Origin: Sinorhizobium sp. A49
Lineage (GTDB): Bacteria > Pseudomonadota > Alphaproteobacteria > Rhizobiales > Rhizobiaceae
Length of the DNA stretch: 64,000 nt
Reading direction: 5' to 3'
Assembly: GCF_002002725.1 (NCBI RefSeq)
Contig: NZ_MUNW01000050.1
Span: 62,001 to 126,000 of the forward strand
Shown one piece after another: positions 26,340 to 34,246 of this stretch. The position numbers were made by a program, and so were the translations under genes. The stretch's first letter is position 1. Each line of letters starts with the position of its first letter. A model generated the notes under the pieces. The model searched no databases and was not told the origin of the DNA. It worked only from the letters and a program-made list of their open reading frames with translations.

Positions 26340-27533
26340 TCAGGGCTGAGTGGTGGTGCCGGAATTGTTCAATTGCGCCGGCGCCGGACCGTCCTGGCTC
26401 TCGGCGGGCGGCTTCTGATCGCCGTGCATGTTGTGCATGTCGTGGTTCATCGACTGCGGTTGTTGGTCGATGCCTTCGGCCGGCTCTTCGCTCTTCGACG
26501 GATTGCCCGTTGCCGGGAAAGTGGCACCAGGTGCAGCTTCACCCGCATGGCCGGTCTCGCCCGCATGGCGGTTGTCGTGCTCAAGCTTGGCGCGGTTTTC
26601 GTGGCTTTCGACGCCGCCGCCGCCCATCATGTCGATGTGCATCATGTCCCTCATGCACATCTGGCCCGGGCGCACGCACATGTTCAGCACGGCTTCAAAA
26701 AGCCCATCCTCGACGTTTGAAAAGTAGCGGACCGGTTCCTTGGTGCTCGGCTTCTCAAGCTTCAGGTAGGCGTCGCGGTTGAGCATGGTGCCGTTGCTCT
26801 TGACCCTTGCGACCCACTGATCGAAGCCGCCCTGGTCGAGCCCATGAAACTTGAAGCGCATGTGCGAAAAACCATCGCCGCTGTAGTTCGACGACAGCCC
26901 TTCATACTCGCCCTTTTTGTTGATGACGGCGTGCAGCCGGGTCTGCATGCCGGGCATCGTGTAGATCATGCCGGCGAGCGCCGGCACGTAGAACGAGTTC
27001 ATCACCGAGGAGGCGGTGAGCTTGAAATTGATCGGCACGTCGACAGGTGCCGCCATCTCATTGACGGTGGCGATGCCGTAATCTGGATAGAAGAACAGCC
27101 ATTTCCAGTCGAGCGCCACCACCTCGACGGTCAGAGGCTTGATGTCGGCGGGAACGGGTCTGTTGGCATCGAGCCGGTCGAGTGGCCGGTAGGGATCGAG
27201 CTTGTGGGTGCTGATCCAGGTGACGGCCCCGAGCGCGATGATGATCGCCAGCGGCGCGGACCAAATGACAACTTCGAGCCCGGTCGAGTGATGCCATTCC
27301 GGATCGTATTTTGCAGCCGTGTTGGACTGGCGGTAGCGCCAGGCGAAAAACAGCGTCAGGAAAAGCACCGGCACGATGATGATCAACATGAGTATCGTCG
27401 AAACGACGATCAGATCTCGCTGCTGCGCCGCAATATCGCCGGACGGCGACATCACGACCATGTCGCACCCGGCAAGGGCGAGCGTCGATAGAAGAACGGC
27501 CGATCGTCCGGCGAGCTTCAATGGAGTGGGCAT
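26340..27533 (-). CDS. cyoA: Cytochrome o ubiquinol oxidase subunit II
   Basis: A 397-residue lipoprotein subunit. The signal and lipobox STLALAGC lie at residues 16-23, two membrane helices follow ([39 protein letters not shown]), then a cupredoxin domain without Cu(A) ligands ([38 protein letters not shown]). After about residue 300 it has a long Met/His-rich tail ([12 protein letters not shown]) that the E. coli subunit lacks. The ATG at 27533 has GGAG six bases upstream. It heads the operon cyoABCD-surf1; the 264 bases upstream hold the promoter region shared with the divergent MHS transporter. Confidence 0.94.
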   Translation of the reverse strand: MPTPLKLAGRSAVLLSTLALAGCDMVVMSPSGDIAAQQRDLIVVSTILMLIIIVPVLFLTLFFAWRYRQSNTAAKYDPEWHHSTGLEVVIWSAPLAIIIALGAVTWISTHKLDPYRPLDRLDANRPVPADIKPLTVEVVALDWKWLFFYPDYGIATVNEMAAPVDVPINFKLTASSVMNSFYVPALAGMIYTMPGMQTRLHAVINKKGEYEGLSSNYSGDGFSHMRFKFHGLDQGGFDQWVARVKSNGTMLNRDAYLKLEKPSTKEPVRYFSNVEDGLFEAVLNMCVRPGQMCMRDMMHIDMMGGGGVESHENRAKLEHDNRHAGETGHAGEAAPGATFPATGNPSKSEEPAEGIDQQPQSMNHDMHNMHGDQKPPAESQDGPAPAQLNNSGTTTQP

Positions 27534-27797
27534 TTCGGGCTCCATTTGCGTTTTGTCTATTCGGCACTAGTCGCGTATCGGGCTCGGCGGAATGAGGTTG
27601 TTCGTCGCACTGCAGCATTCTGTCGCATCGCAGCAGAATAGACAGCGACGTCCGCAAGTGCCCAATCTAGTGCATCCTCGCCGGCTGACCATTGGGAAGA
27701 TGCCGGTGAGTCCACGTTTTTTTTCGCCGCTTCCTTGATCTCGGGCGTTGATTGATCAACATTTCGACGAGGCGGCACAAATCGCCGGGAGGAATTC

Positions 27798-29120
27798 ATG
27801 AGCTCGGTCGTCAATCCTACGTCTTCAGGCCTTGAGCGGGACGCCCGTCGCATCCATGACGACAAGCCTTTGTCACCGGGCAGCATCGCCATCGGCGTTG
27901 TCATCGGCCGCATGTCGGAGTTCTTCGACTTCTTCGTCTACGGCCTCGGCTCGATCCTGGTTTTTCCAAAGCTCATCTTCCCGTTTGCGCCCAATCCGGT
28001 GGCGGCAACATTGTTGTCGTTCGCGATCTTTCCGCTGGCCTTCATCGCGCGCCCTGTCGGCTCGCTGGTTTTCATGTGGATCGACCGCAACTACGGCCGC
28101 GGCACCAAGCTGACGATTGCCCTGGTGATCCTTGGTGGCTCGACCGCATCGATCGCCTTCCTGCCGGGCTTTGAGACCATAGGCTTCTGGGCGGTGGCGC
28201 TGCTGGCGCTGTTCAGATTGGGCCAGGGTTTCGCGCTCGGCGGCGCCTGGGATGGGCTGGCGTCGCTGCTCAACCTCAACGCGCCCCCGAACCACCGCGG
28301 CTGGTATGCAATGATCCCGCAGCTCGGCGCGCCCATCGGCTTCGCGCTCGCCAGCGTCATCTTCTGCTACTTCGTCGCCAATCTCTCCGAGGAGGATTTC
28401 CTTTCCTGGGGCTGGCGCTATCCCTTCTTCGTGGCGTTTGCGATCAACGTCGTGGCGCTGTTTGCGCGCCTGCGTATCGTCGGCAGCAAGGAGTTCGGCG
28501 CGGCGATGGACGCACAGGAGCTGCAGGCCCGCCCGGTGTTCGAAATGCTAAGCAAGCATGCGGTTGACGTGGTACTCGGCGCCTTCGTGCCGCTCGCCAG
28601 CTTTGCGATGTTCCATCTGGTGACGATCTTTCCGCTCAGCTGGGTCATCCTCAATGGCGGACAGTCGGCTGCCCGGTTCCTCATGGTCCAGGTGGCAGGT
28701 GCCGCCGTCGGCGTCGTCGGCATCGTGGTGTCGGGTCTGATCGCCGACCGGATCGGCCGCCGCAACGAGCTGATGCTCGGCGCGACGCTGATCGCGATCT
28801 TCAGTTTCTCCGCACCCTTCCTGCTTGACGCCGGCGGGGCCGGACAGGACGCCTATATCCTGATCGGTTTTGCCGTGCTCGGCCTGACCTTCGGCCAGGC
28901 CTCCGGCGCCGTTTCCTCGCGTTTCACCCAGTATTACCGCTATACCGGCGCAGCGCTCACCTCGGATCTGGCGTGGCTCGTCGGCGCCGCCTTTGCACCG
29001 CTGGTGGCGCTTGGGCTTGCGACCAGCTTCGGCATCATCTTCATCGGCGGTTATCTAATCTCCGGTGCGATCTGCACGCTGGTGGCACTCAGCCTTACGA
29101 AGGCCCTCGACCAGAATTAA
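27798..29120 (+). CDS. MFS transporter of the metabolite:H+ symporter (MHS) type
   Basis: A 440-residue protein with 12 predicted membrane helices. It starts with a cytosolic tail and the MHS-type segment VVIGRMSEFFDFFVYGLGS. The loop signature RPVGSLVFMWIDRNYGRGTK and the loop after helix 8 (GLIADRIGRRNELMLG) are classic MFS features. GGGAGGAATTC gives a strong ribosome site. It is divergent from cyoA. Substrates of the family are often small organic acids or osmolytes; none can be fixed here. Confidence 0.87.
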   Translation: MSSVVNPTSSGLERDARRIHDDKPLSPGSIAIGVVIGRMSEFFDFFVYGLGSILVFPKLIFPFAPNPVAATLLSFAIFPLAFIARPVGSLVFMWIDRNYGRGTKLTIALVILGGSTASIAFLPGFETIGFWAVALLALFRLGQGFALGGAWDGLASLLNLNAPPNHRGWYAMIPQLGAPIGFALASVIFCYFVANLSEEDFLSWGWRYPFFVAFAINVVALFARLRIVGSKEFGAAMDAQELQARPVFEMLSKHAVDVVLGAFVPLASFAMFHLVTIFPLSWVILNGGQSAARFLMVQVAGAAVGVVGIVVSGLIADRIGRRNELMLGATLIAIFSFSAPFLLDAGGAGQDAYILIGFAVLGLTFGQASGAVSSRFTQYYRYTGAALTSDLAWLVGAAFAPLVALGLATSFGIIFIGGYLISGAICTLVALSLTKALDQN

Positions 29121-29258
29121 CGGCGCCGCGTCTCAGCGACCTTCCTCCGGATCAACCGTTGCGACGGGGCGCGTTGCCTCTCGAGGCGCCCCTTTACTCT
29201 TGCCGCTTGCCGAGCGAATAGTGCCCGATTGGCAGCAATTGCACCGGAGATCGGCAGA

Positions 29259-30191
29259 ATGGACCGTATCGACGCCATGAAGGTCTTCGTCACGGCGATC
29301 GACGAGGGCAGCCTTGCGGGTGCCGCAAGGCGGCTGAACCGCTCACCGACGGCGGTCAGCAGGGCGCTGGGCTTCCTCGAGAACCATGTCGGCGTCGAGC
29401 TTTTGCACCGCACGACCCGGACCCTCAAGCTTAGCGAGGCCGGCGAGCGCTACGCGGCTGCGTGCCGGCGCGTGCTCACCGATCTGGAAGAAGCGGATCT
29501 GCTGGCCGGCGGCGAACGTTCGGCCCCGCGCGGCACGGTGACCATTTCGGCACCGCCGATCGTCAGCGAGGAGGTTTTGCGTCCGATCGTCGATCGTTTC
29601 CTCGATCACTACCCGGATGTCTCGGTCCGGCTGCTCCTGCTCGATCGTTTCGTCAACCTCGTCGACGAGGGCATCGATATCGCGCTGCGCATCGGCCATC
29701 TGGCCGATTCATCCGATGTTACCACCCGCCTCGGCGGCGATATCAGGCGCGTCGTCGTCGCTTCACCCGCCTACCTTGCAGATCACCCGCCGATCGAGGA
29801 ACCCGCGGATCTCGCAAGACACCGGATCGTCGCCTTCAGCAATTTCGGTCTTGAGAGCTGGACCTTCACGCCGGCGAAGGGTTCGACCATTCCGCGAACG
29901 GTTCACCTGACGCCGCGTTGCGTCGTCAACAGCGTGCGCGCCGCAGCGGACTCGGCTGCATCAGGCAAAGGGGTCACGAGGCTCTATTCCTACCACGTCG
30001 CCGAGCATATGCGGAACGGGCGGCTGAAGATCGTGCTGGCGGAGGCCGAGCATCCTCCCCTGCCTGTCCATCTGCTCGCGCCGCGCGGCCGCTTGTCCGT
30101 GCCGAAGGTGCGCGCCTTTGTTGACTTTGCCGTTCCAACCCTGCGTGCGGAGTTTGCGCGTTTGGCACAGGAGGCAGGGACGCCGAGCTGA
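29259..30191 (+). CDS. LysR family transcriptional regulator
   Basis: A 310-residue regulator. The helix-turn-helix (GSLAGAARRLNRSPTAVSRA) occupies residues 20-40, and the effector-binding domain contains VDEGIDIALRIGHLADSS, typical of the group whose members often control a neighbouring oxidoreductase. The ATG at 29259 has GGAGATCGG upstream. It lies 141 bases upstream of the SDR gene on the same strand, which is a possible target. Confidence 0.88.
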   Translation: MDRIDAMKVFVTAIDEGSLAGAARRLNRSPTAVSRALGFLENHVGVELLHRTTRTLKLSEAGERYAAACRRVLTDLEEADLLAGGERSAPRGTVTISAPPIVSEEVLRPIVDRFLDHYPDVSVRLLLLDRFVNLVDEGIDIALRIGHLADSSDVTTRLGGDIRRVVVASPAYLADHPPIEEPADLARHRIVAFSNFGLESWTFTPAKGSTIPRTVHLTPRCVVNSVRAAADSAASGKGVTRLYSYHVAEHMRNGRLKIVLAEAEHPPLPVHLLAPRGRLSVPKVRAFVDFAVPTLRAEFARLAQEAGTPS

Positions 30192-30332
30192 TTATGCCGA
30201 TAATCGCACGGATGCTCGCCAATCAGCGAATATTCTGCCGACTTCGCAATGGATCTAAAACAGTCGCATCAACGCCGAGGGCGTCGAGCGGTCGCCAAAT
30301 AGCGATCGCTGCAACTGAAAAGGATCAAGATC

Positions 30333-31046
30333 ATGAACACGGAACAGAAAGTCGTCATCATCACCGGCGCGTCGCAAGGCATCGGCGCCGCATTGGTGCA
30401 AGCCTACCGCAACCGCAGCTATCGCGTGGTCGCCACATCCCGGTCGATCAAGGAGAGCGCCGATCCTGATATCGCGATCGTTCAGGGCGATATCGCCAAG
30501 CCCGAGACCGCCGAGCGGATCGCAAGAGTGGCGCTGGAGCGCTTCGGCCGCATCGATTCTCTGGTCAACAATGCCGGCGTCTTCCTGTCGAAGCCGTTTA
30601 CCGAGTTCACCCAGGCCGACTACGACGACAACCTGGGTGTGAATGTCGCCGGCTTCTTCCACATCACCCAGCGCGCCGCCGCGCAAATGCTGAAACAGGG
30701 TTCGGGCCACATCGTCAGCATCACGACCAGCCTGGTCAATCAGCCGATCGCCGGCCTGCCGGCGGCCCTTGCCTCGCTGACCAAGGGCGGTTTGAACGCC
30801 GTGACGCAGTCGCTCGCCATGGAGTTTTCAAAGACCGGCGTGCGCGTCAACGCCGTTTCGCCTGGTATCATCAAGACGCCGATGCATGCGCCCGAGACGC
30901 ACGCCGCGCTGGCATCGTTGCACCCGGTCGGCCGGATGGGCGAAATCGACGATATCGTCGATGCCGTGCTCTATCTGGAGACGGCCAATTTCGTGACCGG
31001 TGAAATCCTCCACGTCGATGGCGGCCAGAACGCCGGGCGCTGGTAG
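30333..31046 (+). CDS. SDR family oxidoreductase with altered catalytic motif
   Basis: A 237-residue short-chain dehydrogenase fold with cofactor loop IITGASQGIGAALV, NNAGVFLSKPF and the C-terminal VTGEILHVDGGQNAGRW. The usual YxxxK is replaced: the sequence is LAALASLTKGGLNAV-like (here PAALASLTKGGL), so the Lys remains and Tyr is Ala. Some SDR subfamilies share this, so activity may differ from that of a classical dehydrogenase. AAAGGATC lies before the ATG. An IS110-family element follows. Confidence 0.85.
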   Translation: MNTEQKVVIITGASQGIGAALVQAYRNRSYRVVATSRSIKESADPDIAIVQGDIAKPETAERIARVALERFGRIDSLVNNAGVFLSKPFTEFTQADYDDNLGVNVAGFFHITQRAAAQMLKQGSGHIVSITTSLVNQPIAGLPAALASLTKGGLNAVTQSLAMEFSKTGVRVNAVSPGIIKTPMHAPETHAALASLHPVGRMGEIDDIVDAVLYLETANFVTGEILHVDGGQNAGRW

Positions 31047-31056
31047 CTGCCTTGAC

Positions 31057-31083
31057 GCCGGCTCGCCCCTTGGCCGAGCCGGC
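31057..31083 (+). terminator. Hairpin after the SDR gene
   Basis: GCCGGCTCG (31057-31065) pairs perfectly with CGAGCCGGC (31075-31083) across a nine-base loop, ten bases after the stop. There is no T tract, so it may protect the transcript end rather than terminate. Confidence 0.5.
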
Positions 31084-31284
31084 AAACCGATTTCGGCTGC
31101 GCCTGCACACCGCCGCTGTCCCGACATCGTCAACCCACCCGCAAAGGAGGTGGCATGAAAGAGGCCGCACCCGCTGAGAGAACGGATCACTGAGATGGCG
31201 GTGATGATCGAGGGACAGTCACGCTTCCAGCCTTTCGGCTTATCCTGTTGGGGTTTTGCAGATCTCAACACGGGAGTTGGAAGC

Positions 31285-32352
31285 ATGACTGCGTCCTATG
31301 ATTACCATATCGGCGTCGATTACCACAAATCCTATAGCCATCTGGTGGTGCAGGATTCGGGCGGCAAGACGCTCAGATCCGGCCGGGTGAAGAACGATCG
31401 CCAGTCGCTCGGCGGGTTTCTCGAGCGGTACCGCGAAAACAGCCATGCGGTTGTCGAGGCGACGCGCAACTGGATGGTGATCTACGACTGGCTCGACGAC
31501 ATTTGTGATGATGTCGTTCTCGCCCACCCGTTGAAGGTCAAGGCGATCGCCGACGCCAAGATCAAGACCGACAAGATCGATGCGACCGTGCTGGCGCATT
31601 TGCTGCGCGCCGACCTGGTGCCGGAAGCCTGGGCGCCAAGCGAGCGGTCGCGGGACCTGCGTGTCGCCCTGCGGGAGCGGATGTTCTACGTGCGGCTGCG
31701 CACGATGACGAAGAACCGCATCGTCACGGTGTTTGATCGCTATCCGGAGCAGACGGCGCAACTGAAGACGGTCGGCGATCTGTTTGGTAAGGCCGGCCGC
31801 ATTCAGCTTTCGCAGGTCAACGTCTCTGAGATCGACCGCATCCAGATCGACCGTGGCCTCGACTTCATCGGCGACATCGACGTGCGGATCAAGCAGTCGG
31901 AGACAACGATCCGGGCACTGACCAAGGCCAATGCCAACGTCAAGCTGTTGAAGACGATCCCCGGCATCGGCGAGTTCTTCGCCCGGCTGATCGATGCGGA
32001 GATTGACGATATATCCCGCTTTCGCAACCCGAAGAAGCTGGCCGCCTATGCCGGACTGGTACCGTCGACCTATTCATCTGGCGGCAAGACCTTCCACGGC
32101 AAGATCATCAAACAGGGCAACAAGTGGCTGCGCTGGGCTTTTGTCGAAGCGGTCACCCCGGCGATCGCCAGCGATGCGCAGCTTCGAACCCAATACGAGC
32201 ATCTGAAGATCAGAGGTACCAACAAGGCGCGCGTGGCGATTGCGCGCAAGCTTTTGACGATCGCCTTCCAGATCCTGCGTAACCAGCGCACCTATGAGCC
32301 GCGTGACACCCGCACCACGGAAGGCGCATCGACGATATCCCGGTTGTCCTGA
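31285..32352 (+). CDS. IS110 family transposase (DEDD, with C-terminal Transposase_20 domain)
   Basis: A 355-residue recombinase. The RuvC-like N-terminal domain has the DEDD set: Asp in GVDYHKS, Glu in VVEATRNW, and two Asp in KIKTDKIDATVLAHLLRAD. The C-terminal domain has TIPGIGEFFARLIDAEI, then FRNPKKLAAYAGLVPS, then STYSSGGKTFHGKI, which carries the conserved Ser. All catalytic residues are present and the frame is intact, so the element may be active. The ATG at 31285 has GGGAG upstream; a longer frame from 31195 is unlikely. Confidence 0.92.
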   Translation: MTASYDYHIGVDYHKSYSHLVVQDSGGKTLRSGRVKNDRQSLGGFLERYRENSHAVVEATRNWMVIYDWLDDICDDVVLAHPLKVKAIADAKIKTDKIDATVLAHLLRADLVPEAWAPSERSRDLRVALRERMFYVRLRTMTKNRIVTVFDRYPEQTAQLKTVGDLFGKAGRIQLSQVNVSEIDRIQIDRGLDFIGDIDVRIKQSETTIRALTKANANVKLLKTIPGIGEFFARLIDAEIDDISRFRNPKKLAAYAGLVPSTYSSGGKTFHGKIIKQGNKWLRWAFVEAVTPAIASDAQLRTQYEHLKIRGTNKARVAIARKLLTIAFQILRNQRTYEPRDTRTTEGASTISRLS

Positions 32353-32600
32353 TGACAGTCTAGCGAGCCCGGCAGGACTGGGCTGCGCTCTTAAAGGAGA
32401 ATGGGAAACCGGGAGCCGAACACCACTCTGTGACCGAAGCCAGACACGGCATCAGGGTCACGCATTGGAGAATGGTTCGAGAACCGAAGGACGGGAAACA
32501 AACCTGCCCAGCGGAGAGGAACGATTGAGCTGATCGGCGCCAATGCCGATCAAAACCGAACCGAACCCAAGGAAAAGCCGCCGGTTCAAGGCGTTTTGCC
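32353..32600 (+). ncRNA. Candidate structured (bridge-like) RNA region at the IS110 right end
   Basis: This 248-base stretch has no plausible gene. It contains several hairpins: GCGAGCCC/GGGCTGCGC near 32363-32393, GGTTC/GAACC near 32472-32483 and TGATCGGC/GCCGATCA at 32531-32552. IS110-family elements are known to encode a bridge RNA in a non-coding end, on the right side in the IS1111 group. Whether this stretch or the left one (31084-31284) encodes it cannot be decided by eye. Confidence 0.35.
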
Positions 32601-32627
32601 CCTTGCGTTCTTTCATTGGAGACTGCC

Positions 32628-32867
32628 ATGCCTATCGTCACAGTACAGGTCACGCGCGAAGGAACGTCGGCTGACCGCACTTCGGTGTCCGCCGAAGAAA
32701 AAGCGGCTATCATCAGCGGCGTCAGTGAAGTGCTGCTCAACGTGCTGAACAAGCCGCTTGAATCGACCTATGTGATCATCGAGGAGGTCGATCTCGACAA
32801 TTGGGGCTGGGGCGGCCTGCCGACTGCGCAATACCGGGCTCAGCGCGCAGCCAAAGCTGCGCCGTGA
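32628..32867 (+). CDS. 4-oxalocrotonate tautomerase family protein
   Basis: A 79-residue tautomerase. It begins MPIVTVQVTREG, so the catalytic Pro-1 (after Met removal) is present, followed by EEKAAIISGVSEVLLNVLNK and the ESTYVIIEEVDLDNWGWGG loop typical of DmpI/4-OT-like proteins. GGAGA precedes the ATG at 32628; a reading with four more residues is excluded because Pro must be N-terminal. It would act in the cytosol on keto-enol substrates. It lies just downstream of the IS110 element. Confidence 0.87.
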   Translation: MPIVTVQVTREGTSADRTSVSAEEKAAIISGVSEVLLNVLNKPLESTYVIIEEVDLDNWGWGGLPTAQYRAQRAAKAAP

Positions 32868-32992
32868 AATTCAGGTTAACCCCTCCCGCACCCTAGAGAC
32901 GATGGCGCCGACAACTGCGCCGTCGTCTCGCGTGGCCATGGAATAAACTCCTGATGCATCCGTTCTTCCGTCCACCCGAACGGAGAACGGAC

Positions 32993-33706
32993 ATGTTGCA
33001 CTTCTGGAAGAAAGAACCGCCACGCATTCAATTCCTCTGCCAGCCGGAAGACCTGGGGGTGATTGCCCCGCCCGTGGCGGCAAAGACCAGCCTGCCGGAA
33101 TGGTACCGCAAGCTGCCGGCCGTCGATCCGCAGCATCTTTCGGCGAGAGACAACGGCCTGACCATCAAGCGCTGCATGCCCTTCCTCGACGCGATGACGA
33201 CAGGCTGGATCCTGCCGCTGGCAGCCACGGTTCGTCTCGAAGTCCGCGACGACGGGCGAGCCGCCGAGGCCGGCTGGGAATTCGACCGGGTGATGGTGAG
33301 CAATCACGGCGCCCACCAGGTCGCGGGCAATCCGAAAGCGCCGAGCCCCCCTTGCAAGTTTCACAATTACTGGTCCATCCGTACGCCTCCCGGCTGGAGC
33401 TGCCTGTTCGTGCCACCGCTCAACCGACCGCCGCAACCGTTCGAGTGCGTCGCCGGCGTCGTCGATACCGATACCTACTCGGCCAACATCCATTTCCCAT
33501 TCTTCGCAACCGCGCCGGACGGCGTGCATGTTATCGAGAAGGGCACGCCGCTTGTTCAGGTCGTTCCCTTTCGTCGCGAAGATGCCGCGGTCAGGGCGGA
33601 GATCCGTGCGGAAACAGGCGAGGAAGCAGCAAGCCGCGACACCGTCTACCGCAACACGATCGCCAGCCCTGGCTGGTATCGAAAGATCGCGCGCGCTGCG
33701 CGCTGA
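32993..33706 (+). CDS. Conserved protein of unknown function, 237 residues
   Basis: Not recognised with confidence. The product starts MLHFWKKEPPRIQFLCQPED and has distinctive aromatic-rich motifs (LPEWYRKLP near residue 40, KRCMPFLDAMTTGWILPL, KFHNYWSIRTPPGWSCLFV, NIHFPFFATAPDG, and ASPGWYRKIARA at the end). No signal peptide or membrane segment is seen. It could be a cupin-like or beta-rich binding protein, which is a guess. GGAGAACGGAC gives an acceptable ribosome site. It is convergent with the NSSS-repeat gene, and a strong hairpin lies between them. Confidence 0.7.
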   Translation: MLHFWKKEPPRIQFLCQPEDLGVIAPPVAAKTSLPEWYRKLPAVDPQHLSARDNGLTIKRCMPFLDAMTTGWILPLAATVRLEVRDDGRAAEAGWEFDRVMVSNHGAHQVAGNPKAPSPPCKFHNYWSIRTPPGWSCLFVPPLNRPPQPFECVAGVVDTDTYSANIHFPFFATAPDGVHVIEKGTPLVQVVPFRREDAAVRAEIRAETGEEAASRDTVYRNTIASPGWYRKIARAAR

Positions 33707-33726
33707 GTTGCTGTCGGCAATGAAAA

Positions 33727-33750
33727 CGGGGACCGGTCGACCGGTCCCCG
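33727..33750. terminator. Bidirectional hairpin: perfect 24-base palindrome
   Basis: The sequence between two convergent genes is a perfect palindrome (arm CGGGGACCGGTC) that can form a ten-base-pair stem with a four-base loop. It is followed by CTTCGTCTCGTTTGTCTTG. A terminator for the plus-strand gene and possibly both is likely. Confidence 0.7.
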
Positions 33751-33780
33751 CTTCGTCTCGTTTGTCTTGCGACCATACGG

Positions 33781-34116
33781 TCAGCGCGTATGCCACACCT
33801 TGCCCGGGCGATAGGAGCGGTCCGAGCCGTTCGACGAGCTATTCGAAGACGAATTCGAACTGGCGTTCGAGCTCGAGTTGGAAGAGCTGTTCGACGACGA
33901 ATTAGAACTCGAGTTCGACGAAGAATTAGAGCTCGAATTACTCGACGAGTTGGAGGAGCTGTTGCCGGCAACCATGATACTGCCGTCAGTATGGCCGCCC
34001 GCCTGCCTGCCGTGGGTATGCGCGGGCGCCGCGCTCTCTTTTGCCTGCGCCTGCGTACCGGCAAAGGCGGCAACGCCGGCGATAAGGGCTGCGCTCAATT
34101 TCCAATGGTTCTTCAT
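33781..34116 (-). CDS. Exported Asn/Ser-repeat protein
   Basis: A 111-residue protein. The signal peptide is MKNHWKLSAALIAGVAAFAG with cleavage after AQA. The mature part has a His-containing stretch (APAHTHGRQAGGHTDGS), then 12 tandem NSSS units with two small changes (NASS and NGSD), then a short basic tail. The units use different synonymous codons, so the repeat is kept as protein rather than DNA. Low complexity suggests a flexible secreted or periplasmic linker, matrix or surface component. AAGGAG lies nine bases before the ATG but is buried in a long hairpin that also covers the start codon. Confidence 0.75.
   Translation of the reverse strand: MKNHWKLSAALIAGVAAFAGTQAQAKESAAPAHTHGRQAGGHTDGSIMVAGNSSSNSSSNSSSNSSSNSSSNSSSNSSSNSSSNASSNSSSNSSSNGSDRSYRPGKVWHTR
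33866..34009 (-). repeat. Twelve degenerate 12-base units encoding NSSS
   Basis: The DNA units differ at nearly every third base (Ser as AGC, AGT, TCG, TCC or TCT), while the four-residue period is unbroken. Boundaries are approximate. Confidence 0.7.
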
Positions 34117-34178
34117 GCCCGTAACTCCTTGTTGAAAAGCGAACCGGCATCTCCGGTTCGAAGGAGTAACGGGCATCG
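34114..34178 (-). promoter_or_regulatory. 5' leader hairpin occluding the ribosome site and start codon of the NSSS gene
   Basis: ATGCCCGTAACTCCTT (34115-34130, plus strand) and AAGGAGTAACGGGCAT (34161-34176) are inverted repeats with 15 of 16 matches. Between them a second hairpin has arms CGAACCGG and CCGGTTCG (34140-34160). In the mRNA (minus strand) the long stem contains the AAGGAG ribosome site and the AUG. A translational switch such as a thermometer, or an RNA- or protein-responsive element, is inferred. Confidence 0.6.
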
Positions 34179-34246
34179 GAGAACTCTATTCCATCGAGAA
34201 CAACTTTCTCCGTTCTGACTGCTGCCGGCGCGACGGCGACGATCGG

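Larger units (their letters stand above)
31110..32600 (+). mobile_element. IS110-family insertion sequence (ends not determined)
   Basis: The element is recognised by its transposase gene. About 200 bases before and 250 bases after the gene are non-coding and structured: hairpins at 32471-32484 (GGTTC/GAACC) and 32531-32552 (TGATCGGC/GCCGATCA). IS110 elements have no classical terminal inverted repeats and leave no clear target duplication, so the limits given are approximate. The insertion lies between the SDR gene and the tautomerase gene. Confidence 0.7.

Noticed and set aside
25046-26782. Plus-strand frame of 578 codons opposite cyoB and cyoA
   Set aside because: Shadow of two well-defined oxidase genes; no domain resemblance and very high charge.
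27617-27639. ATTCTG/CAGAAT inverted repeat in the cyoA upstream region
   Set aside because: Six-base arms with an 11-base spacer are weak and match no regulator I can name; not listed as a site.
27748-27759. Possible Fnr/FixK box TTGATTGATCAA between cyoA and the MHS transporter
   Set aside because: The spacer is two bases instead of the four in TTGAT-N4-ATCAA, so it does not fit the consensus.
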